The notes under the pieces: model-generated
Told to the model about the DNA's origin: nothing
Databases searched by the model: none
Seen by the model: the letters and a program-made list of their open reading frames with translations, nothing else
Part shown: positions 52,490 to 62,841 of the stretch, piece by piece
Layout: each line of letters begins with the position of its first letter
Position numbering within the stretch: position 1 is the stretch's first letter
Position numbers and translations under genes: made by a program
From: Bradyrhizobium lupini
Lineage (GTDB): Bacteria > Pseudomonadota > Alphaproteobacteria > Rhizobiales > Xanthobacteraceae
Direction: 5' to 3'
Assembly: GCF_040939785.1 (NCBI RefSeq)
Contig: NZ_CP162553.1
Location: 372,001-436,000 of the forward strand
Length of the DNA: 64,000 nt

Positions 52490-53143
52490 TCACCGCACCA
52501 ACGGCGAAACCAGAAAATTCTCCGACGGCCCGCTGCCCGCGGTCTTGCACACATCGCCCTCGATCTGGACCTTGCCGGTCGCGAGCAGGCTCAGTGCTGC
52601 GGGATAGATGCGGTGCTCGACTTCAAGGATACGCTCCGACAGCGTGTCCGCCGTGTCGTGGTCGCTGACGGGAACCGCGCCCTGCATCACGATTGGGCCG
52701 GCGTCGGTCTCGGGGATCACGAAGTGCACCGTCGCGCCGGACAGCTTGACGCCGGCGCGCAAGGCCTGGCCGTGCGGGTCGAGACCGGGGAAGGACGGCA
52801 GCAGCGAGGGATGAATGTTGAGCATCCGCCCGTACCACGCCTTGGTGAATTCGGCCGTGAACAGGCGCATGAAGCCGCCGAGGCAAATCAGCTCGATGCC
52901 GTGCTGATCGAGTGCTGCTTGCAGCACCTTCTCGAAGCCGGCGCGGTCCTTGCCGAACGGCTTGCTTTCGATCACCAGCGTCTTCACGCCGCTCGCTTTG
53001 GCCCTTTCCAGCCCCAGCGCATCGGCCTTGTTCGAGATGACGAGCGAAATCTCCGCCGGAAAATCCGGCGCGGCCGCGCCCTTGATCAGCGCAGCCATGT
53101 TGGAGCCACGGCCGGAAATCAGGATGGCGACGCGGCGTTTCAT
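52490..53143 (-). CDS. purN: Phosphoribosylglycinamide formyltransferase
   Basis: 217 residues from ATG 53143 (MKRRVAILISGRGSNMAALI); ATG 53158, overlapping the purM stop, is the alternative. It formylates GAR with 10-formyl-THF. The motif NIHPSLLPSFPGLDPHGQAL holds the catalytic His, and GATVHFVIPETDAGPIVMQG the Asp. Substrate loop GRGSNM is at the N-terminus. Directly follows purM in the same operon. A copied phrase, ggcgctgtaatga, occurs at both possible starts. Confidence 0.95.
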   Translation of the reverse strand: MKRRVAILISGRGSNMAALIKGAAAPDFPAEISLVISNKADALGLERAKASGVKTLVIESKPFGKDRAGFEKVLQAALDQHGIELICLGGFMRLFTAEFTKAWYGRMLNIHPSLLPSFPGLDPHGQALRAGVKLSGATVHFVIPETDAGPIVMQGAVPVSDHDTADTLSERILEVEHRIYPAALSLLATGKVQIEGDVCKTAGSGPSENFLVSPLVR

Positions 53144-53157
53144 TACAGCGCCGGTCA

Positions 53158-54231
53158 TTACAGCGCCAGGTCGAGATGGCCGTTATAGACGACGCGGTGC
53201 TCGCCCTCGGCCGGGATCACGCTGCCGAGCTGTGCCACGGTCTCACCGGCGTCAGTGAAGATCTCCACGACCTCTTCGACCTTGTCCGGCTCGACAATCG
53301 CGATCATGCCGATCCCACAATTGAAGGTCCGCAGCATTTCGAGCTCGGCGATGCCGGCCTGCGCGGCCAGCCATTTGAACACCGGCAGCACTGGCAGGCG
53401 CGCCAGATCGATACCGACGCCGAGATGCTTCGGCAGCACGCGCGGAATGTTGTCGGTGAAGCCACCGCCGGTGATGTGGGCAAGCCCCTTCACCGCGCCG
53501 GTCTCGCGGATCGCGCGCAGGCAGGATTTGACGTAGAGACGCGTCGGCGTCAGCAACGCGCCGCCGAGCGTCATGACGGGCGCAAACGGCGCCTGCGCCC
53601 CGAAGCCGAGGCCGGATTGTTCCACGATCTTGCGCACCAGCGAGAAACCGTTGGAGTGCACGCCCGACGAAGCGAGCCCGATCACGGCATCGCCGGCGGC
53701 GATGTCCTTGCGCGGCAAGAGCGTGCCCCGCTCCGCGGCGCCGACGGCAAAGCCGCCGAGGTCGTAGTCGCCGTCTTTGTAGAGGCCGGGCATCTCGGCC
53801 GTCTCGCCACCGATCAGGGCGCAGCCGGATTCGCGGCAGCCTTCGGCGACACCGGCGACGATCGACGCGGTCGCCTCCGGATCGAGCTTCCCGCAGGCAA
53901 AATAGTCGAGGAAGAACAGCGGCTCGGCGCCCTGCACCACGAGGTCGTTGACACTCATGGCGACGAGGTCGATGCCGATCCCGCCATGCAGGCCGGTCTC
54001 GATCGCGATCTTGACCTTGGTGCCGACGCCATCGGTCGCGGCCACCAGGATGGGATCCTTGAAACCGGCCGCCTTGAGATCGAACAGGCCGCCGAATCCG
54101 CCGATTTCGGCGTCGGCGCCGGGCCGTGCGGTGGCGCGCACCATCGGCTTGATCAGGTCGACCAAGCGGTTGCCCGCATCGATATCGACGCCTGAATCGG
54201 CGTAAGTGAGGCCGTTTTTGCGGTCGGTCAT
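53158..54231 (-). CDS. purM: Phosphoribosylformylglycinamidine cyclo-ligase
   Basis: 357 residues from ATG 54231 ([20 protein letters not shown]). It closes the imidazole ring of AIR with ATP. Motifs: [68 protein letters not shown] and [19 protein letters not shown]. The gene precedes purN on the same strand; the purN start is within 15 bases of its stop. Divergent from pgsA. Confidence 0.95.
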   Translation of the reverse strand: MTDRKNGLTYADSGVDIDAGNRLVDLIKPMVRATARPGADAEIGGFGGLFDLKAAGFKDPILVAATDGVGTKVKIAIETGLHGGIGIDLVAMSVNDLVVQGAEPLFFLDYFACGKLDPEATASIVAGVAEGCRESGCALIGGETAEMPGLYKDGDYDLGGFAVGAAERGTLLPRKDIAAGDAVIGLASSGVHSNGFSLVRKIVEQSGLGFGAQAPFAPVMTLGGALLTPTRLYVKSCLRAIRETGAVKGLAHITGGGFTDNIPRVLPKHLGVGIDLARLPVLPVFKWLAAQAGIAELEMLRTFNCGIGMIAIVEPDKVEEVVEIFTDAGETVAQLGSVIPAEGEHRVVYNGHLDLAL

Positions 54232-54386
54232 GCCCGATTTCCAGTGGGTTTGCGGCTGGTTACGTCGAATTCCGGGGACGCGCAATGGCTCGCATGGCGC
54301 GCCGCCGTATACTATGTAGAGATATCAACCGGTTCAGCCTCCAAAGGGCCGAATTCGAGGTCAGGCCGGGTGCCGGGAAGCGCCGT

Positions 54387-54929
54387 GTGAGTATACCGAA
54401 CATCATTACTTTGGGCCGCATCATGCTGGTCCCGATCATCGTCTGGGCCATCGTGTCGAGCCAAATGGAGGTGGCGTTCGCCGTATTCCTGATCGCCGGT
54501 ATCAGCGACGCGGTCGACGGCTTCCTTGCCAAGCGCTTCAACATGACGAGCGAGCTCGGCGCCTTGCTCGACCCGCTCGCGGACAAGGCGCTGCTGGTCT
54601 CGATCTACATGGCGCTCGGCATCTGGGGCGCGATTCCGCGCTGGATCGTCATCCTGGTGGTCTCGCGCGACATCATGATCGTCGCCGCCGTGATCATATC
54701 GTGGCTGTTCGACCGACCTGTGGAGATGAAGCCCTCAAAGGTATCCAAGCTCAACACTGTGGCCCAGGTGGCGTTCGCGGGGCTGGTGCTGGCCGCCCTC
54801 GCCTTCGGCTTCAAACCCGGTCCTTATGATATAATCCTGATGGGCCTCGTCACGGTCTTCACGCTCTCCTCCGTGTCGCTCTATCTTGTCGAATGGTTGC
54901 GGCACATGAGCACGATCGAGGCCAAGTGA
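54387..54929 (+). CDS. pgsA: CDP-alcohol phosphatidyltransferase
   Basis: 180 residues from GTG 54387, reading VSIPNIITLGRIMLVPIIVW. The CDP-OH-P motif is complete: SDAVDGFLAKRFNMTSELGA LLDPLADKALL, that is D-x2-DG-x2-AK/R-x8-G-x3-D-x3-D. About five membrane helices follow. It most likely makes phosphatidylglycerol phosphate; cardiolipin-type relatives exist, so the symbol is probable, not certain. Divergent from purM with ~155 bases between starts. Confidence 0.8.
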   Translation: MSIPNIITLGRIMLVPIIVWAIVSSQMEVAFAVFLIAGISDAVDGFLAKRFNMTSELGALLDPLADKALLVSIYMALGIWGAIPRWIVILVVSRDIMIVAAVIISWLFDRPVEMKPSKVSKLNTVAQVAFAGLVLAALAFGFKPGPYDIILMGLVTVFTLSSVSLYLVEWLRHMSTIEAK

Positions 54930-55020
54930 GTTGGGAGCGGCCCCGTAAAAGGCCAACTCCCCTCGATTAGGTCGCATCTCGTCAAACGAAGCCGGCACGC
55001 CGGCACGGAGCAAAGCAAGC

Positions 55021-55698
55021 GTGCCAGGCCGCGTTCATCCCCGACAGTTGGCGTTTTCGCTTCCGCATGCGGAGAGCCTGAGCCGGGACAATTTCCTCGA
55101 AGGCCCCGTCAACGCCGCCGGTCTTGCCCTCATCGACGCCTGGCCGGAATGGCCGAACCGAATCATGTGGCTGGCCGGCCCGGAAGGAAGCGGCAAGAGC
55201 CATCTCGCCGCGATCTGGGCCGAGGCTTCAGGCGCCCGCTCGACCACGGCCAATGGGCTGACCGCCGAGGCCGTCCCGGCTGCGCTCGCCACCGGCGCGC
55301 TGGTGGTCGAGGATCCCAAAGCCAGGGAATTCGACGAGCGCGCCCTGTTCCATCTGATGAATCTGGCCCGCGAGGACGGCGCCTACGTCCTCTTCACCGG
55401 ACGCGAGGTGCCCGCGTCTCTCGAGATCGAGCTCGCCGACCTGCGCTCGCGGCTCCGCGCCGTCCCTGTTGTCTCGCTGCTGCCGCCCGACGACCAGCTC
55501 TTCCGCGGCCTGATCGTCAAGTTCTGCGCCGACCGCCAGCTCGCGGTGGACGAGAGCGTGGTCAGCTACCTCGCCACTCGCCTGGAGCGGTCCTCGGCCG
55601 CCGCCCGACGGGCTGTGGACCTGCTGGACAGCGAGGCCTTGCGCCTCGGCCGCCCCGTCACCCGGGCCCTGGCGGCCGAGCTGCTCCGGGATGTCTGA
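55021..55698 (+). CDS. hdaA: DnaA-related HdaA
   Basis: 225 residues from GTG 55021. It has the AAA+ core of the DnaA family: QLAFSLPHAESLSRDNFLEG at the start, P-loop LAGPEGSGKSHLAAIWAE, Walker B ALVVEDPKAREFDERALFHL and sensor 1 YVLFTGREVPASL, then the lid SYLATRLERSSAAARRAVDL. The C-terminal DNA-binding domain of DnaA is missing. Family knowledge: HdaA promotes DnaA-ATP hydrolysis after replication. The gene order hdaA-ppk-ppx is usual in Rhizobiales. Confidence 0.85.
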   Translation: MPGRVHPRQLAFSLPHAESLSRDNFLEGPVNAAGLALIDAWPEWPNRIMWLAGPEGSGKSHLAAIWAEASGARSTTANGLTAEAVPAALATGALVVEDPKAREFDERALFHLMNLAREDGAYVLFTGREVPASLEIELADLRSRLRAVPVVSLLPPDDQLFRGLIVKFCADRQLAVDESVVSYLATRLERSSAAARRAVDLLDSEALRLGRPVTRALAAELLRDV

Positions 55699-55811
55699 CC
55701 AAGGCGGGTTGACGCGGCCGGGCGGCGGAACATCAATGTCATCGAAACGTCATCGCTCTAACACATGCTCCCGCGGGTTTTGCGCGTAAGTCGCAAATTG
55801 GGGCGAACTGG

Positions 55812-58019
55812 ATGGACCGACTTCTGATGGATTCTGCGCAAGCTGTTGAAGTTAAAGAAAAAGCCCCGGAAGCCGAAGGCCCGCCGGCGATCGCATCGAG
55901 CCCCGAGCGGTTCATCAATCGCGAGCTTTCCTGGCTGCACTTCAACCGCCGCGTCCTGGAGGAATCGGTCAATCCCAGCCACCCCATGCTGGAGAGGGTG
56001 CGATTCCTGTCGATTTCAGCGAATAACCTCGACGAGTTCTTCATGGTCCGCGTCGCCGGCATCAAGGCCCAGGTGCGCGAGGGTATTGCTGAGCGCAGCC
56101 CCGACGGTCTGACCCCGTCCGAGCAGCTCGCGCTCATCAACCGGACCGTCTCGCAGCTTGCCTCCGACCAGCAGGCAATCTGGCGCGACCTGCGCGGCAC
56201 GCTCGCCGACGAGGGTATCGTGCTGGTCGAGGGCAAGGAGGTCACCAAGGCGGAACGAACCTGGGTCGAGGACTACTTCCTCAGCAACGTGTTCCCGCTG
56301 CTGACGCCGCTCGCGATCGACCCGGCCCACCCCTTCCCGTTCATTCCGAGCCTCGGCTTCACCATCGCGCTCCAGCTCACGCGCGCCGCCGACGGCAAGC
56401 AGATGAACGCGCTGATCCGCATGCCCGGCAAGATCGACCGCTTCATCCGTCTGCCGGCTGACGGCAAGGTCGTCCGGCTGATCTCGCTGGAGCAGGCCAC
56501 CGCGCTGTTCATCAACCGCCTGTTCCCCGGCTACAATCTTCACGGCCAGGGCGCCTTCCGCGTCCTCCGCGACTCTGAACTCGAAATCGAGGAAGAGGCC
56601 GAGGATCTCGTCCGCCTGTTCGAGACCGCGCTGAAGCGCCGCCGCCGCGGTTCGGTGATCCGACTCGAGATCGACGCCAAGATGCCGGAGCAGCTGCGCA
56701 GTTTCGTGCAGCACGCGCTGTCGACCGCCGACGACGAGGTGTTCCTGGTCGATGGCGTGCTCGCCATGAACGAGCTCTCGCAGCTCACCCGCCTTGACCG
56801 GCCCGATCTCGAATTCACCCCTTACGTGCCGCGCCATCCCGAGCGCGTGCGCGAGCAAGGCGGCGACATCTTCGCTGCGATCCGGCAGAAGGACCTCGTC
56901 GTCCATCACCCCTACGAATCCTTCGACGTCGTGGTGCAGTTTCTCCAGCAGGCGACGCGCGACCCCGACGTCGTCGCCATCAAGCAGACGCTCTACCGCA
57001 CCTCCAGCAACTCGCCGATCGTGCGCGCGCTCGTGGAAGCCGCCGAAGCCGGCAAATCCGTCACCGCGCTGATCGAGCTGAAGGCCCGCTTCGACGAGGA
57101 GGCCAACATCCGCTGGGCGCGCGACCTCGAACGCGCCGGCGTGCAGGTCGTCTACGGCTTCCTCGAACTGAAGACCCACGCGAAACTCTCGATGGTGGTG
57201 CGGCGCGAGGGCGGCAGCCTCACGACCTACGTCCACACCGGCACCGGCAATTACCACCCGGTGACCGCGCGCATCTACACCGACCTCTCCTACTTCACCT
57301 CGGAGCCGACCATCGGCCGCGACGCCGCGCGCGTGTTCAACTTCATCACCGGCTACGCTGCGCCGAGCGATCTGGAAAAGATGGCGGTGTCTCCGCTGAC
57401 CCTGCGCAAGCGCATCATCGAGCACATCCAGGGCGAGACCGCGCATGCGCGGCACGGCCGGCCTGCTGCGATCTGGATGAAAATGAACGCGCTGGTCGAC
57501 CCCGACATCATCGACGCGCTCTACGAGGCCTCACAGGCCGGCGTGCAGGTCGAACTCGTGGTGCGCGGTATCTGCTGCCTGCGTCCCGGCATTCCCGGCT
57601 TGTCGGAGAACATCCGCGTCAAGTCGATCATCGGACGATTCCTCGAACACGGCCGAATTTACTGCTTCGGCATGGGCCAGGGCCTGCCGAGCGCGAAAGC
57701 GGCTGTGTATATCTCCTCAGCCGACATGATGCCGCGCAACCTCGACCGCCGCGTCGAGGTGCTGTGTCCGCTGCAGAATCCCACGGTGCATCAGCAGGTT
57801 CTCGAACAGATCATGGTCGCGAATCTCAAGGACAATGAACAGAGCTGGCAATTGTTGCCGGACGGGTCCTCAACGCGTATGAAGACCGCGAAGGGCGAGG
57901 AGCCTTTCAACGTCCACAACTACTTCATGACAAATCCGAGTCTGTCTGGCCGTGGTAAGTCGCTCAAGGAATCCTCGCCGCGCCGCCTCACGCGCCGTAA
58001 TGAACGTCATCAATCCTGA
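55812..58019 (+). CDS. ppk: Polyphosphate kinase 1
   Basis: 735 residues from ATG 55812. Polymerises the gamma phosphate of ATP into polyphosphate. N domain: [20 protein letters not shown] and [20 protein letters not shown]. The catalytic His region is [24 protein letters not shown], and a second conserved His is in [47 protein letters not shown] is the C1 signature. Followed after 15 bases by ppx; both enzymes form the polyphosphate cycle. Confidence 0.95.
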   Translation: MDRLLMDSAQAVEVKEKAPEAEGPPAIASSPERFINRELSWLHFNRRVLEESVNPSHPMLERVRFLSISANNLDEFFMVRVAGIKAQVREGIAERSPDGLTPSEQLALINRTVSQLASDQQAIWRDLRGTLADEGIVLVEGKEVTKAERTWVEDYFLSNVFPLLTPLAIDPAHPFPFIPSLGFTIALQLTRAADGKQMNALIRMPGKIDRFIRLPADGKVVRLISLEQATALFINRLFPGYNLHGQGAFRVLRDSELEIEEEAEDLVRLFETALKRRRRGSVIRLEIDAKMPEQLRSFVQHALSTADDEVFLVDGVLAMNELSQLTRLDRPDLEFTPYVPRHPERVREQGGDIFAAIRQKDLVVHHPYESFDVVVQFLQQATRDPDVVAIKQTLYRTSSNSPIVRALVEAAEAGKSVTALIELKARFDEEANIRWARDLERAGVQVVYGFLELKTHAKLSMVVRREGGSLTTYVHTGTGNYHPVTARIYTDLSYFTSEPTIGRDAARVFNFITGYAAPSDLEKMAVSPLTLRKRIIEHIQGETAHARHGRPAAIWMKMNALVDPDIIDALYEASQAGVQVELVVRGICCLRPGIPGLSENIRVKSIIGRFLEHGRIYCFGMGQGLPSAKAAVYISSADMMPRNLDRRVEVLCPLQNPTVHQQVLEQIMVANLKDNEQSWQLLPDGSSTRMKTAKGEEPFNVHNYFMTNPSLSGRGKSLKESSPRRLTRRNERHQS

Positions 58020-58034
58020 TCCGGGATCGTCGAC

Positions 58035-59537
58035 GTGAAGCGGCCGCGCAAGCGCGGCTCGAGCGTCGCGGTCATCGACATCGGCTCCAACTCGGTCCGT
58101 CTCGTCGTCTACGAGGGACTGACGCGGAGCCTCATTCCCATCTTCAACGAGAAGACGCTGTGCGGCCTCGGGCGCGAAGTGCAGAGCACGGGACTGCTTG
58201 CGCCCGACGCCGTCGACAAGGCGCTGACCTCGCTCAAGCGCTTCCATGCGCTGTGCCGGGTCATGCAGGTTGGGCGGGTGTTTGCGATTGCGACCGCCGC
58301 CTGCCGTGATGCCTCCAACGGCGCCGACTTCATCGCGAAAGCCGAGCGCATCTGCGCGGTGAAGATCGAGATCCTGTCGGGCCCGCGCGAGGCGCGGCTG
58401 TCGGCGCTTGGCGTGATCTCCGGCATCCATCATCCTGACGGCATCGTCGGCGACCTCGGCGGCGGCTCGCTCGAACTGATCGACGTGCGCAAAAACACCG
58501 TGCGCAGCGGCGTGACGCTGCCGCTCGGCGGCCTCGCGCTGCAGGACCTCGCGCATAAATCCCTGAAACGCGCCGACCGCATCGTGCGCGAAGCGCTCGA
58601 TGGGGTGCCGCAGCTCAAGGCGGGGAGCAGCCGCAGCTTCTACGCGGTCGGCGGCACCTGGCGCGCGCTTGCGCGCATCCACATCATCCAGAGCGGCTAT
58701 CCGCTGCAGGTGATGCACGGCTATTCGATTTCGGCGGCCGAGGCGCTCGATTTCTCGCGTCGTCTCCGCCGGCTTGCGGCCGCCGGCATGCTCGCCGACA
58801 TCGAGATCGTCGCCGATGCCCGGCGTCCGCTCCTCACCTATGCGGCGCTGGTGCTCGAGCACATCATCCGGGTGGCGAAGCCGAAGACCATCGTGTTCTC
58901 GACCTTCGGCGTGCGCGAGGGCCTGCTGCACGAGAAGCTGCCGGAGTCCGAGCGCAACAAGGACGGACTGATCTGCGCGGCCGAGGAGCTGAACCAGCTG
59001 CTGTCGCGTTCGGCAAAGCACGCCCGCGAGCTGATCGCCTGGACCGACCGCCTCGCGCGCGTGGTGAAGCTGCGCGAGACCGAAGAAGACCGCCGCCTGC
59101 GCCACGCCGCGTGCCTGCTGTCCGACATCGGGTGGCGCGTGCATCCCGACCATCGCGGCGAGCAGACGCTGAGCCTCGTCGTCAACGGTAATTTCGGCGC
59201 GATCACCCACACCGAGCGCGCCTTCGTCGGGTTGTCCGTGTTCTATCGCTATGCGGGCCTCAGCGAGGAGAACCAGCCGCCGGTCGCCATGCAGGAGCTG
59301 CTGACGCCGGCGCAGCTCGAACGCGCCCGCCTGCTGGGCGCGGCCTTCCGCGTCGCACATCTGATCTCGGCGGCGCGTCCGGGCGTCTTGCCCGCGACGC
59401 ATTTCCGCAGCATGGGCCGCAAGCTGTTGCTGGTGTTCGAGCACCGCCTCGGCGATCTCGTCGCGGATCGAGTCGGCAGCCGCTTCCGCGCGCTCGCCCG
59501 CCTGATCAACCGCGCCGGCTCGATCGTCCGACGCTAG
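58035..59537 (+). CDS. ppx: Exopolyphosphatase / GppA family
   Basis: 500 residues from GTG 58035. It removes terminal phosphate from polyphosphate (or pppGpp). ASKHA motifs: VAVIDIGSNSVRLVVYE near residue 12, IATAACRDASNGADFIAKAE and VGDLGGGSLELIDVRKNTVR. The HD-like C-terminal part spans ~310-500 (RLARVVKLRETEEDRRLRHA ACLLSDIGWRVHPDHRG). The gene follows ppk by 15 bases on the same strand, so the two are co-expressed. Confidence 0.92.
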   Translation: MKRPRKRGSSVAVIDIGSNSVRLVVYEGLTRSLIPIFNEKTLCGLGREVQSTGLLAPDAVDKALTSLKRFHALCRVMQVGRVFAIATAACRDASNGADFIAKAERICAVKIEILSGPREARLSALGVISGIHHPDGIVGDLGGGSLELIDVRKNTVRSGVTLPLGGLALQDLAHKSLKRADRIVREALDGVPQLKAGSSRSFYAVGGTWRALARIHIIQSGYPLQVMHGYSISAAEALDFSRRLRRLAAAGMLADIEIVADARRPLLTYAALVLEHIIRVAKPKTIVFSTFGVREGLLHEKLPESERNKDGLICAAEELNQLLSRSAKHARELIAWTDRLARVVKLRETEEDRRLRHAACLLSDIGWRVHPDHRGEQTLSLVVNGNFGAITHTERAFVGLSVFYRYAGLSEENQPPVAMQELLTPAQLERARLLGAAFRVAHLISAARPGVLPATHFRSMGRKLLLVFEHRLGDLVADRVGSRFRALARLINRAGSIVRR

Positions 59538-59572
59538 CGCTCTTCCCAAGAGATCATGCTCAAAAGATAGAT

Positions 59573-60433
59573 CTACTCCGCCGAGGCCTTGACGTGGCGT
59601 TCGGAGGACTCGAGCGCGGCCGCGCTCATGCTGCGGCGGCGCCAGATGGAGCCGACGACCAGCACGACAACGACGCCGAGAGCTGCGCAGAGATAGTCGC
59701 CGCCTCCGCCGCCATGGGCGAATTGCGGCGGGATGCGCAAGGCGCCGAGCATGTTGTCGAGCGAAGCGCCGAACGGACCGTCGAACAGCGCATGCAGCCT
59801 CGGCGCGATGCCGGGATCGGTCGCGATCACTTCGCCCGCGATCCAGCCGAGCAGCGCCGCGCCGGCCCACACCAGAACCGGCAGCTTTGCGAGCAGCGCC
59901 ATGATCAGCGCCGCGCCGGCGACGATCAAGGGCACGCTGATGGCAAGACCGAGCACCAGCAAGGGCACGCTGCCATTGGCGGCCGCGGCCACCGCAATGA
60001 CGTTGTCCAGGCTCATGACGATGTCGGCAACGACGACGATCTGCACGGCCTGCCACAGATGCGACGCCGACTCGACGCCGTCCTCGTCCTCTTGCTCCGG
60101 CACCAGCAGCTTGGCCGCAATCACGATCAGCGCGAGGCCGCCCACCAGCTTGAGGTACGGCAACTCCATCAGGCTCGCGACGATGCCCGTGAAGATGATC
60201 CGCAGCAGCACCGCGGCGCCCGCACCGAGGATCATGCCCCACAGCCGATGCCGCGGCTTGAGGCCGCGACAGGCAAGCGCGATCACCAGCGCATTGTCGC
60301 CGGACAAGAGGATGTTGATCCAGATGATCTTGCCGACCGCGACCCAAAAGGTCGGTTCGGCCATCTCAACGCGGAACTGGGTGAAGAATGCCCCGATCGT
60401 AGCGGGATCGAAGATCTGCCAGAGCCAGTTCAC
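59573..60433 (-). CDS. TerC family integral membrane protein
   Basis: 286 residues. Membrane segments: FWVAVGKIIWINILLSGDNA LVIALACRG, GMILGAGAAVLLRIIFTGIV, LKLVGGLALIVIAAKLLVP and ADIVMSLDNVIAVAAAANG, with the two family acidic patches (SGDNALVIA and MSLDNVIAV). A loop of 40 residues (GEVIATDPGIAPRLHALFDG) and a Gly-rich stretch precede a last helix. Family knowledge: exports manganese or confers tellurite tolerance. Convergent with ppx. Confidence 0.85.
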   Translation of the reverse strand: MNWLWQIFDPATIGAFFTQFRVEMAEPTFWVAVGKIIWINILLSGDNALVIALACRGLKPRHRLWGMILGAGAAVLLRIIFTGIVASLMELPYLKLVGGLALIVIAAKLLVPEQEDEDGVESASHLWQAVQIVVVADIVMSLDNVIAVAAAANGSVPLLVLGLAISVPLIVAGAALIMALLAKLPVLVWAGAALLGWIAGEVIATDPGIAPRLHALFDGPFGASLDNMLGALRIPPQFAHGGGGGDYLCAALGVVVVLVVGSIWRRRSMSAAALESSERHVKASAE

Positions 60434-60477
60434 ACTACGTCCTTTCGCCGCGTCTCGTTACCTTATCGGCTGACGGA

Positions 60478-60900
60478 TCAGCCGACGATCTCGTTGCCCG
60501 AGAAGAACTGCGCGATCTCGATCGCGGCGGTCTCCGGCGCATCCGAGCCGTGCGCGGAGTTCTCGCCGATCGACTTTGCGTAGAGCTTGCGGATGGTGCC
60601 GTCAGCCGCCTTGGACGGATCGGTCGCGCCCATCACGTCGCGATACTTGGCGACGGCACCCTCGCCTTCCAGCACCTGGACGACCACGGGGCCCGACGTC
60701 ATGAACTCCACGAGCTCACCGAAGAAGGGGCGCGCCTTGTGGACCGCATAGAAGGTCTCGGCCTGTTCCTTGGTCATGCGGATACGCTTCTGCGCGACGA
60801 TGCGCAGGCCCGCCTTCTCGATCACGGCGTTAACCGCACCGGTGAGATTGCGCGCGGTGGCGTCGGGCTTGATGATCGAGAAGGTGCGTTCGATGGCCAT
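60478..60900 (-). CDS. ndk: Nucleoside diphosphate kinase
   Basis: 140 residues from ATG 60900, reading [20 protein letters not shown]. The active-site His is in [20 protein letters not shown], the family signature NxxHGSD. It balances NTP pools by phosphate transfer. Length and sequence are normal. A small gap of 44 bases lies before the terC gene. Confidence 0.95.
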   Translation of the reverse strand: MAIERTFSIIKPDATARNLTGAVNAVIEKAGLRIVAQKRIRMTKEQAETFYAVHKARPFFGELVEFMTSGPVVVQVLEGEGAVAKYRDVMGATDPSKAADGTIRKLYAKSIGENSAHGSDAPETAAIEIAQFFSGNEIVG

Positions 60901-61155
60901 GATGTTGTCCTTGAAGAGAAACAGTGGTTCGGAGTTGCCGGGCTTATATCGGCGCCTTCGCGATACGGCAAGCGACCGCCCAAACGGGCTCGCGGGGGCT
61001 TCGCCGCAGGCCGAGGGCGAGTGTTCACCTGAACCGATACTTGTAGATGGCGGCGATCTGGGCGTCCGAAGGTCGGCGTCGGGCTTAGGGCCGCTTTCGA
61101 CCCCATGACGTTGAGTGCTGACCTCTCGTGTCTCGATTCGCGGACGAAACGGGAA

Positions 61156-61782
61156 TCAGGTGTTCACCCCTTCGTGCGAACGCTCCATGGCACGCTTGTA
61201 GGCGTCGCGGCCGGTGGTGCGGGCGAAATAGGCCTGTTCGGCGTCGCCGAGGGTGATCCCGCAGTTCCGTTGGCCCAGGTTCAGGGCGTAGGTCACCGAG
61301 ATGTCGGCTGCTGTGAAAGCCTCGCCGGCAAGGTAGGACGAGTCGGCAAGCCGTTGGCTGACAAGCTTTAGCCGCTTCTGGAACGACTGCAGGCACCAGG
61401 TCGCGCCCCAGTTCTCCCGTTCGGCGTCGGGCGCGATGAAGCGGCTGACGACGACGGGCATCATCAGGGTCGCGAGACCGGCTTCGCCCAGATGCAGAAA
61501 TTGCTGGTAGGCGGGGAACGTGGGATCCTGCGGCGCGGGCGCCAGCGGCGTCGGCCCGTAGCGGGCCATCAGGTACTCCATGATCGCGATCGACTCGACC
61601 ATGACGACGTCGCCGTCCTGGATCGCCGGGATGTAGTCAGCGGGGTTGGCCGCCAGGAACTCGGGGTCCTGCTTGGCGGCCAGCATGTCCACCTGCCGCA
61701 CGCGGTAGGGAAGGCCCATCTCCTCCAGCACCCATACGACCCGGATCGATCGCGAGGTCTGTCCGCCCCAAACGGTGATCAC
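61156..61782 (-). CDS. Glutathione S-transferase
   Basis: 208 residues from ATG 61782. Thioredoxin-like domain: ITVWGGQTSRSIRVVWVLEE MGLPY, NPADYIPAIQDGDVVMVESI AIMEYL; ES binds the glutathione gamma-Glu. Helical domain: FLHLGEAGLATLMMPVVVSR and YLAGEAFTAADISVTYALNL, with the conserved Asp of the N-capping box (FTAADISV). The N-terminal Ser/Thr in QTSRS is the probable catalytic residue. Substrate unknown. Confidence 0.9.
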   Translation of the reverse strand: MITVWGGQTSRSIRVVWVLEEMGLPYRVRQVDMLAAKQDPEFLAANPADYIPAIQDGDVVMVESIAIMEYLMARYGPTPLAPAPQDPTFPAYQQFLHLGEAGLATLMMPVVVSRFIAPDAERENWGATWCLQSFQKRLKLVSQRLADSSYLAGEAFTAADISVTYALNLGQRNCGITLGDAEQAYFARTTGRDAYKRAMERSHEGVNT

Positions 61783-62115
61783 GCGAAGGCCCCTTCCTGG
61801 TGTGACTGAGGATCGACCATGGCAGGTCTATATGACCGTAGCACTCAAGGCAGACGCGAAGCTTAGCTTCAGCGTGGTCTCCTTCCCATCCATTGCGGAC
61901 GCGTGGTGGGTCCCCTTTCAGGGTTGGAAGTCCAACGTGGATTACAATGATTTCACCCAGATGAACCCATTCTGAAGGCCTCGTCAGGGTTTGGTTCAGC
62001 CTCGCTCGGATAACCTCGGGTCCATCGAAACCAAAGCCTCTTTCAGAGGCAGACCGTTTCGGCGGCCTTTCCATCGACGCGATAGCCCCGCGCCAACAGA
62101 TTTGAGGAGATCACC
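61783..62115. other. Intergenic, nothing recognised
   Basis: About 330 bases between the GST start and the next gene; should hold divergent promoters. Open frames (61775-61975 and its mirror) are not supported by any ribosome site or family feature. Confidence 0.4.
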
Positions 62116-62379
62116 ATGTTGAGGAAACTTTCCCTCGCCGCCGTCGCCGCGGTTGCGCTTGGTGCCGCGCTGGCGCCGACCTCCGCCTCCGCGCACTGGC
62201 ATGGTGGCGGCGGCGGCTGGCACGGCGGCGGTGGCTGGCACCACGGCAACGGCTGGGGTGGACCGCGCTTTTATGCCCGCGGCCCCGTCGTCTCCTACGG
62301 CTATGGCGGCTGTTATGTGCGCCGGCTGGTCCCAACCCCCTGGGGACCCCGCTGGCGGATGATCAACCGCTGCTACTGA
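62116..62379 (+). CDS. Gly/His/Trp-rich exported protein
   Basis: 87 residues; SD gaggag eight bases before ATG 62116. Leader MLRKLSLAAVAAVALGAALA PTSASA, then HWHGGGGGWHGGGGWHHGNG W and a C-terminal YGYGGCYVRRLVPTPWGPRW RMINRCY. Two Cys may pair. Such His-Gly proteins (sometimes called sulfur globule-like) are common in Bradyrhizobium; a metal-binding role is only a guess. An intrinsic terminator follows. Confidence 0.8.
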   Translation: MLRKLSLAAVAAVALGAALAPTSASAHWHGGGGGWHGGGGWHHGNGWGGPRFYARGPVVSYGYGGCYVRRLVPTPWGPRWRMINRCY

Positions 62380-62433
62380 GCCCGACAGCACCTTTCCAAA
62401 GATACCTGAGCCCCCAAGGTACCTTCCAGGCGA

Positions 62434-62463
62434 AGCCCCGGCGTCCCCCAGCGCCGGGGCTTT
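62434..62463 (+). terminator. Intrinsic terminator
   Basis: agccccggcg (62434-62443) pairs with cgccggggct (62452-62461) around 8 bases and runs into ttt. It lies 55 bases after the Gly/His-rich gene. Confidence 0.75.
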
Positions 62464-62596
62464 GTATTCGGAGAGGATATTGCGCGGCTTCACACAATTT
62501 TTGCTAGAATGCCGCGCAATCGCCGCGAGTGGCGAAACCATTTGGGGGCCAAGGACTTGGTACCGTGTCGCTTCTTTGAGAACACGGAACTCTGCG

Positions 62597-62770
62597 ATGG
62601 TTAGCCTTTTCGCCGACGATAGCGAGCAAATCGACCGGCGCACCAGCCGCTCGATCCGCGATGCGGTGGGCGAACGGCTCCAGCAGAGCCTGCGGCCCGA
62701 AGCCAGGCTGCCGACGCACCTCGAGCAACTCCTCAATGAGCTGAAGCAGCGCGAGCGCGATTCGCACTGA
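62597..62770 (+). CDS. Small NepR-like protein, 57 aa
   Basis: From ATG 62597: MVSLFADDSEQIDRRTSRSI RDAVGERLQQSLRPEARLPT HLEQLLNELKQRERDSH. The layout of an amphipathic helix (RDAVGERLQQSL), a short linker ending in LP and a second helix (HLEQLLNELKQRE) matches the two-helix core of NepR anti-sigma factors (IGxxLR...VPxxFLxLLxQL). No phyR or ecfG gene is nearby, so an orphan NepR or a look-alike are both possible. It is followed by the ABC-F gene after 71 bases. Confidence 0.5.
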   Translation: MVSLFADDSEQIDRRTSRSIRDAVGERLQQSLRPEARLPTHLEQLLNELKQRERDSH

Positions 62771-62841
62771 GTTGACAAGCACCGGCTTGCAAACACAGAA
62801 AAACGGGTTGCGTTTGATCGCGGGTGCGGTGACAAGGCCGC

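Noticed and set aside
57870..60347. 825-aa minus frame over ppx and terC
   Set aside because: Shadow frame; ppx and terC have complete family motifs in other frames.
61775..61975. 66-aa plus frame near the GST start
   Set aside because: Overlaps the GST start codon region on the other strand and lacks a ribosome site; the sequence has no recognisable domain.
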